64,000 bases of DNA from an endosymbiont of Escarpia spicata. Lineage in GTDB: Bacteria > Pseudomonadota > Gammaproteobacteria > Chromatiales > Chromatiaceae. Numbering within the stretch: position 1 is the stretch's first letter; each line of letters starts with the position of its first letter. A program made the translations under genes and the position numbers. This document shows, one piece after another, positions 59,274-64,000 of this stretch. The DNA is taken from contig QFXE01000005.1 of assembly GCA_003349915.1 (NCBI GenBank), positions 558,001 through 622,000 of the forward strand. The letters are read 5' to 3'. The notes below the pieces were generated by a model. That model did no database searches. It was not told where the DNA came from and was given only the letters and a program-made list of their open reading frames with translations.

Positions 59274-60281
59274 TTATACATCAACAGGTGCATCACGTAA
59301 AAGCACGCTTCGTCGCCAGGCATGACTTTCAGCCCCTTGAAGAATGGCATGAACAGATGCATAGCGGTTTTGCAGCTCAAGGGCGCTGATCTCTCCCGCT
59401 TCCCAAGCGTCCTCCCAATATTGCCGTCTCTCACGATAGCGTCGCTTGCGTCGTGGACTCAGGCCGATGCCAGACGGCTTTATGCGATAGCCGCAATAGG
59501 TAACACCAAAATCACTTCGGTTAATCTGTATGTTGCCTTTGACAGTTAATCGACACTCCTTCTCGATATGTGTTCTCACGGACTCCAGCGTCTGTGCTGC
59601 ATTCTGGCGGCTGTCGCACCACCAGATAATATCGTCCATATAGCGCAGCGACGCTCGCACTTGTGAGTGACCAAGCAACAGCCGGTCCAACCTGTCGAGA
59701 TAGTAGTTGGCGAAATACTGCGAGGTGAGCGAGCCGATGGGCAAGCCCCGTTTACTACCTACATCGTGGCTTTCGATAATTCGTCGTAACAGATTCAGAA
59801 ATTCATCACCTTTGAAACGACGCTGCAACAGTGAAAAGAGTCTGGCATGGCAGATCGAATTAAAATAGCTGTCGATGTCTATCTTTACATACCAGGGGTA
59901 ACGGCGCATTGCCGCCAACACCGCCCCGGCCACCTTATGCACACCTCGCCCAGGCAGACAGGCATAGGTGGTCGGCGCCATGGCCTTTTCAAACAGAGGA
60001 CCGGCAAGATTCATGATGGCGTGGTGGACCACACGATCCTCAAAGCAGGCTGCATGAATCAGTCGCCGTTTCGGATCATGGATGACAAACTGTTTGTATC
60101 GGCCATAGGGCGCCCTGCCGTCAAGGATGTCTGCACCAAGTTGTTCCAGGTTTGCATCCAGATCACTGAAGAACGCGGCAACTTTCGGCCGCCCATGCTT
60201 ACCCCGCCCGGCTTTCCAAGCGGCCAAAACCAGATTATTCAGCTCCCCGATCACCTCAATATCGATGCGGGTTCTTCTCAT
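59274..60281 (-). CDS. DGR-type reverse transcriptase
   Basis: 335 residues from the ATG at 60281, which overlaps the HRDC-gene stop (ATGA). A longer frame to 60314 is less likely. RT motifs: WYVKIDIDSYFNSI (motif with catalytic Asp, about 130-143), LPIGSLTSQYFANYYLD (the SQ version diagnostic of DGR RTs, about 180-196) and the catalytic YMDDI (214-218), then the thumb CGYRIKPSGIGLSPRRKRR. It copies the TR RNA into cDNA with errors at adenine. There is no group II intron maturase domain. Confidence 0.95.
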   Translation of the reverse strand: MRRTRIDIEVIGELNNLVLAAWKAGRGKHGRPKVAAFFSDLDANLEQLGADILDGRAPYGRYKQFVIHDPKRRLIHAACFEDRVVHHAIMNLAGPLFEKAMAPTTYACLPGRGVHKVAGAVLAAMRRYPWYVKIDIDSYFNSICHARLFSLLQRRFKGDEFLNLLRRIIESHDVGSKRGLPIGSLTSQYFANYYLDRLDRLLLGHSQVRASLRYMDDIIWWCDSRQNAAQTLESVRTHIEKECRLTVKGNIQINRSDFGVTYCGYRIKPSGIGLSPRRKRRYRERRQYWEDAWEAGEISALELQNRYASVHAILQGAESHAWRRSVLLRDAPVDV

Positions 60282-60739
60282 TGTGACGGCTTCTGTTTTT
60301 CCACTGCCCCACACAGTGTTTCGATGAAGAACGCACCAAATTTGTCGATTTTTGCCTTTCCGATACCCTCGATATTTCTCAAGGCAGCCAGGCTATCTAC
60401 ACGGTTTCGTACCATTTCCGCTAACTGTTCGTTGTTAAATACCGCATAGGCATGTATCCCCTCAGCTTCAGCCAACTGCTTTCTTTGGTTGCGTAATATG
60501 GCGTAGAGGGCAAAATCCTGCTCATTGAGCACCTCCCGATAGTCAACACTTGGCTTATTGCCGCGCTTTGCCTCTCCCTGCTGCACATAAGTGACGCAGA
60601 TCGACCAGAAGCTGCTCTCACCCGCCGCCACGAACTGCTTCTCTACGGCAACAATCCGCATGCTACCGCAAAATCGGTTGAGTGCCTCCTGTCCCGGTTC
60701 CGGGAAGCGTGCATCTATCGTGAAAAATTGATATTTCAT
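60278..60739 (-). CDS. HRDC-domain DGR accessory protein
   Basis: 153 residues. A short N-terminal domain (MKYQFFTIDARFPEPGQEAL) is followed by an HRDC domain (about 72-146: ALYAILRNQRKQLAEAEGIH, NNEQLAEMVRNR, LRNIEGIGKAKIDKFGAFF), a nucleic-acid-binding fold of RecQ and RNase D. An HRDC accessory gene in place of avd is known from a subset of DGRs. It is translated with the RT (four-base overlap), so probably takes part in retrohoming. The exact role is unknown. Confidence 0.85.
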   Translation of the reverse strand: MKYQFFTIDARFPEPGQEALNRFCGSMRIVAVEKQFVAAGESSFWSICVTYVQQGEAKRGNKPSVDYREVLNEQDFALYAILRNQRKQLAEAEGIHAYAVFNNEQLAEMVRNRVDSLAALRNIEGIGKAKIDKFGAFFIETLCGAVEKQKPSQ

Positions 60740-60830
60740 TTCAATTCCTGAAGGCTACCTCCGCCACACCTGACCGATGCTTCGTCCCTCAGCATCTGTC
60801 CGGCGCGGCTCCCCCTTGCCGCGCTCCGCG

Positions 60831-63176
60831 CTACCGGCCATTTTGACCTCGGGCAAGACGGAAGCCAATGTTGAGGTAGCGGGAGCCGGGATCGTCGATG
60901 CCGCGGCAGGCAGAACGCAGGTTCCTGCCGCCGCTGACCCAGGAGCCGCCACGCAAAACACGGAACCCGCGGAGCACGCCTTTAGGCGGCCCCACCGGAT
61001 CTTCGTCCTCACCCTCTGGGTAGTCACCGTACCAGTCTGCACACCACTCAATAACATTCCCGTGCATCTGGTGCAGGCCCCAAGTATTTATCCCTTCCGC
61101 CAGGGCTTTGACTTCTATTGTCTCCTCCCTGTATGGGCCTTTCGGACCATCATTGTAAGGGTAGTTACCATCGTAATTGGCCTGTTCCGTAGATATCTGC
61201 TCCCCGGAGGCAAAGGGCGTCTCTGTACCGGCACGACAGGCATACTCCCATTCAGCCTCTGTCGGCAGCCGGAGGCCCGGATCCGGCTGTTGCTGGTTCA
61301 GCCTATCGAGAAATCCCGCCACATCCTGCCAACTCACGCTCTCCACAGGCCGATCCTCTCCCTTGAAACGACTCGGGTTGTTTCCCATCACCACCTCCCA
61401 TAATCCCTGGGTGCAGGCTGTATCCGCCAGCCAGTAGCCTTGAGTAATCGTCACTTGGTGTTGGAATTCGTCGTCATCACGCTCAAGCTCCGCTTCCGGT
61501 GAACCCATCATGAAGCTGCCGGGGTTGACCCAGCGCATGCGTTGGGTCACGCCGGATATCTCAAACTCAGCATAGAGACCGAAGTGATCGCATCCCATGA
61601 CCGAGGCCCATTCAGGGCGTAGCCTGGATGTCAGGAATAGCTGTTCAGTATCGCTGCGCAGCAGAATGTTCCCTGGATAGGGCGGCAGGGTCAGTGCTTG
61701 CGGCAGATTGGCGGGATCAATACTGCCCGTGACGGGGGTGGCCAATCCAGGGGCCTCGATCTGCCATTGGAGATAGTCTCCAGCGGTGAAGCTGGCAATG
61801 GGGCTGCCTCTTGAGTATGCCGCCGGTATATTCACGTCAGACAACACCCCGATCACCAGTTGATCCGCCTGTTGCCGCAATTGCACCTGACGGGGCGCAT
61901 GACCCTGCATCAGCCAATGGGCGGATAACAGGTCCACACCTGCAGGTGGGTCCAGGGTTTCCCCCCGCTGTTCCGCAACCCGCCTGACTGCCACCCAGGC
62001 AGCGGTCAGCAGCGGGTCACCGCGCTCCCACATGGCGTTGTGATGGCGTTCCACCGAACGGCCCACCCAATTGCCCATGGCTGTATCGTGAGGATTATTC
62101 AGCAGCGTCCTGATCTCCCGCTCCATGTGGTGTTCGTAAACCGGGCTGACCTTGACCCCCAGCTCGGCGCAGTAGCGCATCTCGGTAGCGAGAACGACCG
62201 GGGGCAGTCCGGCGTGATGGGCCGCCAGCAGTTGCGACAACATCGCTTTGCAGGCTGGATCCAGTTCCCGGTATTTTTCACGATGCTCCTCCACTGCATG
62301 ATCCTTAAAGGCAAAACCGGCGAGGGCCGAATCGACGCCTTCGTGTTGCCATATCTCAGCCTCGTTTCCCACATCGGCCTGATCCGTAGATAACAGATAA
62401 CGGGCAGCCCGTAACAGCGCAGGTTCTACCCGGATGGCCGGGGCCAGCAGATCAAGCAAGTTTGCCACACCATCGATATCCGGGCCGAGACGCCTCCCCA
62501 TGATCCGGCTGTTCCCGGGCAGTTTGCCCGGCAGGGGTACGCCGCGATCCCAAACCACCTGGGTAAAGAGCCGGGAGAGATGCTTGTCCCAGAGACGGGA
62601 AGGGGTGGGCGTCAGCACCCACGGGGTGATTCCCCTGGCCCTGAGCCCTCGGCCAAAACGCCGCCAACCGTTTTTGCTCAACGCCAGTTGGTCGTACTGG
62701 CCAAGATCGCTGAGAATCAGCAGCGGCGTCCCTGACGGAGGCAGATGACAACCTTGCGGCGGCTCATCCAGCTCATCCACCTGAAGTCCCTGCCTGCCAC
62801 GCAGCCGTACCAGGGCGCGTTTCAGATCTCCAAAATCATCCCAGAATGGAGCCAGCCGGTGGCTGACATCAATGATCAGACGGCATTCACCGGACCAGGT
62901 ATGTCGCTGAAGGTAGGGGATCCGGTGCAGTGTCCGGCCTCGCACCAGTTCCCCAACCAGCGCCGGCAGGTCGGGTTCGTTGGTGGCTTGCCTGTCACCA
63001 AGAACCAAACGCAGGAAAGGCCAAAGACGCCGCCAGGGTGCAAGCGGCGATTTTTCCGGGGGGACATAAGCAAAATCCGGAGCAGACTCCTCCGGGGAAA
63101 GGGGCACAGCGTTGGTGAACCAGGCTGGCACCTCGCGGTTTGAGTTGTCTCTGTCCCGTTGCCGGTGACGCTGCAT
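60831..63176 (-). CDS. DGR target protein 1: vWA-like plus FGE-sulfatase protein (conflict-system type)
   Basis: 781 residues from the first ATG (63176), but the coding frame runs on upstream to about 63464. Approximate layout: a linker (1-60), a vWA-like domain with ECRLIIDVSHRLAPFWDDF and GTPLLILSDLGQYD (about 95-290), a middle helical domain, and a C-terminal FGE-sulfatase domain (about 520-781) with GSFMMGSPEAELERDDDEF, LPTEAEWEYACRAGTETP and MHGNVIEWCADWYGDY. VR2 forms its last ~40 residues. A MoxR ATPase directly upstream and a vWA-like domain match the MoxR-vWA conflict systems. Binding target unknown. Confidence 0.85.
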   Translation of the reverse strand: MQRHRQRDRDNSNREVPAWFTNAVPLSPEESAPDFAYVPPEKSPLAPWRRLWPFLRLVLGDRQATNEPDLPALVGELVRGRTLHRIPYLQRHTWSGECRLIIDVSHRLAPFWDDFGDLKRALVRLRGRQGLQVDELDEPPQGCHLPPSGTPLLILSDLGQYDQLALSKNGWRRFGRGLRARGITPWVLTPTPSRLWDKHLSRLFTQVVWDRGVPLPGKLPGNSRIMGRRLGPDIDGVANLLDLLAPAIRVEPALLRAARYLLSTDQADVGNEAEIWQHEGVDSALAGFAFKDHAVEEHREKYRELDPACKAMLSQLLAAHHAGLPPVVLATEMRYCAELGVKVSPVYEHHMEREIRTLLNNPHDTAMGNWVGRSVERHHNAMWERGDPLLTAAWVAVRRVAEQRGETLDPPAGVDLLSAHWLMQGHAPRQVQLRQQADQLVIGVLSDVNIPAAYSRGSPIASFTAGDYLQWQIEAPGLATPVTGSIDPANLPQALTLPPYPGNILLRSDTEQLFLTSRLRPEWASVMGCDHFGLYAEFEISGVTQRMRWVNPGSFMMGSPEAELERDDDEFQHQVTITQGYWLADTACTQGLWEVVMGNNPSRFKGEDRPVESVSWQDVAGFLDRLNQQQPDPGLRLPTEAEWEYACRAGTETPFASGEQISTEQANYDGNYPYNDGPKGPYREETIEVKALAEGINTWGLHQMHGNVIEWCADWYGDYPEGEDEDPVGPPKGVLRGFRVLRGGSWVSGGRNLRSACRGIDDPGSRYLNIGFRLARGQNGR
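60848..60970 (-). repeat. DGR variable repeat 2 (VR2)
   Basis: Aligned without gaps to TR 59124-59246 (offset 1724). I count 15 differences, all at template adenines (T on the plus strand), and none elsewhere. After 60970 a non-adenine change (C to G) and further divergence mark the upstream border. VR2 encodes RVLRGGSWVSGGRNLRSACR, then GIDDPGSRYLNIGFRLAR. Confidence 0.93.
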
Positions 63177-63403
63177 GTACCAGAAGCAGGCCTTGGGTGT
63201 TTGTCTGGATGTGCCTTTCCCTGTAACGGCTTGGGCGGCACCTTCACCTGTGGCCTCGATAATGGTGACTGGCTTCTCTTCACCATCGTCTTTGGCCGCT
63301 CCAGGAACCTTTTCATAGCCCAGGAACCGGGCAAAATGCTCCAGTCCTGCATCGCCGTAATCTGCCAGGGCATCGATCAGCTCTGCCCGGCCAGGCTGGG
63401 TGC

Positions 63404-63424
63404 GCCGGAAGGCGGAAGGCGGAA
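63404..63424. repeat. Three near-tandem copies of a 7-bp unit at the target 1 N-terminus
   Basis: GCCGGAA (63404-63410), GGCGGAA (63411-63417) and GGCGGAA (63418-63424). The unit length is not divisible by three, so a change of copy number moves the reading frame. It lies between the ATG at 63450 and the target 1 coding frame. Removing one unit puts this ATG exactly in frame. Confidence 0.7.
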
Positions 63425-63464
63425 GGTGCGCTATAGGATGCCTTGCCCATTCAGGATCACCCCG

Positions 63465-64000
63465 TCAATCAGCATCCGATTCCAGGTAGGGGGATTTTTT
63501 CAGCGCATAGTCCTTGATCTTGTGCAGCACCTCCATTTGGTCACGCTCACTATCGGCCATGCCGCTCACTGCCCTCAACATGTCGAGGTATTCAGCCTGT
63601 CCCGGCGGGGTGATGCCGAAATCCTGCGCTGCAAGACGATCTTCCTGAAGCAGCTCCGCTGCCTCTTTCAGCACATTCTCTTTGCAGTCATCCCCGAAAT
63701 GGAGCCGCCCCCTTTCAATCAGGTATTCGACCAAACCGGACTCATCTTTCGGTAGTTCGAGTCTCAGCACCATGCAGCGACGCAAGAAAGCCGCGGGGAG
63801 TTCCCGCTCTTCATTGGTGGTGACTACCACCAGCGGCGGGTTCTCCTGTTGCTGCTTGATGGTCTTGTGAATGTAGGGCACGGTGAATGCGCCGTTGCCA
63901 AGGCTCTCCAGCAGGCCGTTTGGAAGGTCAGCGTCCGCCTTGTCAATCTCGTCGATCAACAGCACACTGCCCTCACCCGGCTGCCACTTCGAAGGTCTTT
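63465..64000 (-). CDS. MoxR-type AAA+ ATPase, C-terminal part (cut by window edge)
   Basis: The visible minus-strand coding sequence enters from beyond 64000. It has the Walker B-like GSVLLIDEIDKADADLPNGL, sensor 1 PLVVVTTNEERELPAAF and the arginine finger area LRRCMVLRLELPK. It is a different protein from the bat-operon MoxR. It lies directly upstream of target 1 with the same orientation, and the stop TGA (63467-63465) is followed by C. In conflict systems this ATPase is thought to operate with the vWA/FGE partner. Confidence 0.85.
   Translation of the reverse strand, partial: RPSKWQPGEGSVLLIDEIDKADADLPNGLLESLGNGAFTVPYIHKTIKQQQENPPLVVVTTNEERELPAAFLRRCMVLRLELPKDESGLVEYLIERGRLHFGDDCKENVLKEAAELLQEDRLAAQDFGITPPGQAEYLDMLRAVSGMADSERDQMEVLHKIKDYALKKSPYLESDAD

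Noticed and set aside
59059-59325. Open frame across the template repeat, or TR as remnant of a third target gene
   Set aside because: Nothing upstream encodes the rest of an FGE domain, and the adenine-only differences to both VRs identify it as a DGR template.
59274-60281. RT as group II intron, retron or Abi RT
   Set aside because: No maturase domain or intron structure, and no msr/msd. The SQ motif, TR and VRs specify a DGR.

Overview
The window looks like chromosomal DNA of a gammaproteobacterium, most plausibly an autotrophic sulfur oxidiser of the Sedimenticola/Thiodiazotropha/Chromatiales type. That placement is inferred from gene order: rlmN-pilW-rodZ, a tkt-gap-pgk-pyk-fba carbon-fixation type run, and metK-ahcY-metF with a SAH riboswitch. 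No rRNA, tRNA or CRISPR array was seen.

Layout. 1-9.5 kb: housekeeping genes (rodZ, pilW, rlmN, a nickel/cobalt permease, lexA with its own SOS box, a frameshifted mltF-like transglycosylase, dtd, a chemotaxis receptor preceded by a possible structured leader RNA, typA). 9.5-10.2 kb: an AT-rich gap with a cluster of DnaA-box sequences. 10.2-17.8 kb: a complete MoxR-DUF58-DUF4381-BatA-BatB-BatC-BatD operon. 18-25 kb: envelope genes (polysaccharide deacetylase, flippase), an MBL hydrolase, an orphan DUF2384 protein, purC and a glutaredoxin. 25-32.5 kb: fba, pyk, pgk, gap and tkt on the minus strand. 32.7-37.3 kb: the S-adenosylmethionine/homocysteine cycle. 37.6-44.3 kb: phosphate genes (Na/Pi cotransporter, PitA, DUF47/PhoU-like protein) with a PPP-type phosphatase and a P-loop ATPase. 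45-50.5 kb: a CelD-type acetyltransferase, a phosphoesterase, a MITE, an unusual histidine kinase/ATP-grasp fusion and a PilZ protein. 50.5-57.2 kb: Nudix-TenI, argJ, secA, an M23 peptidase and dciA. 57.2-57.8 kb: a ccdAB toxin-antitoxin pair.

The most notable region is 58.1-64.0 kb, a diversity-generating retroelement (DGR) on the minus strand. Its order is MoxR AAA+ ATPase (cut by the window edge), a large vWA-like/FGE-sulfatase (C-type-lectin fold) target ending in VR2, an HRDC-type accessory gene, a DGR reverse transcriptase, the template repeat (TR), and a second FGE-sulfatase target ending in VR1. I aligned TR with both VRs by hand. 32 substitutions fall at template adenines of the coding strand, and only one falls at another base, inside the 3' homology block. 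This is the signature of adenine-directed mutagenic retrohoming, so one template appears to diversify two targets, one of them part of a MoxR/vWA conflict-type system.

Three genes (mltF-like, polysaccharide deacetylase, Na/Pi cotransporter) each carry an apparent 1-base deletion in a short homopolymer. A common cause, such as assembly error, must be considered before calling them pseudogenes. Several short palindromic repeats are dispersed between genes.
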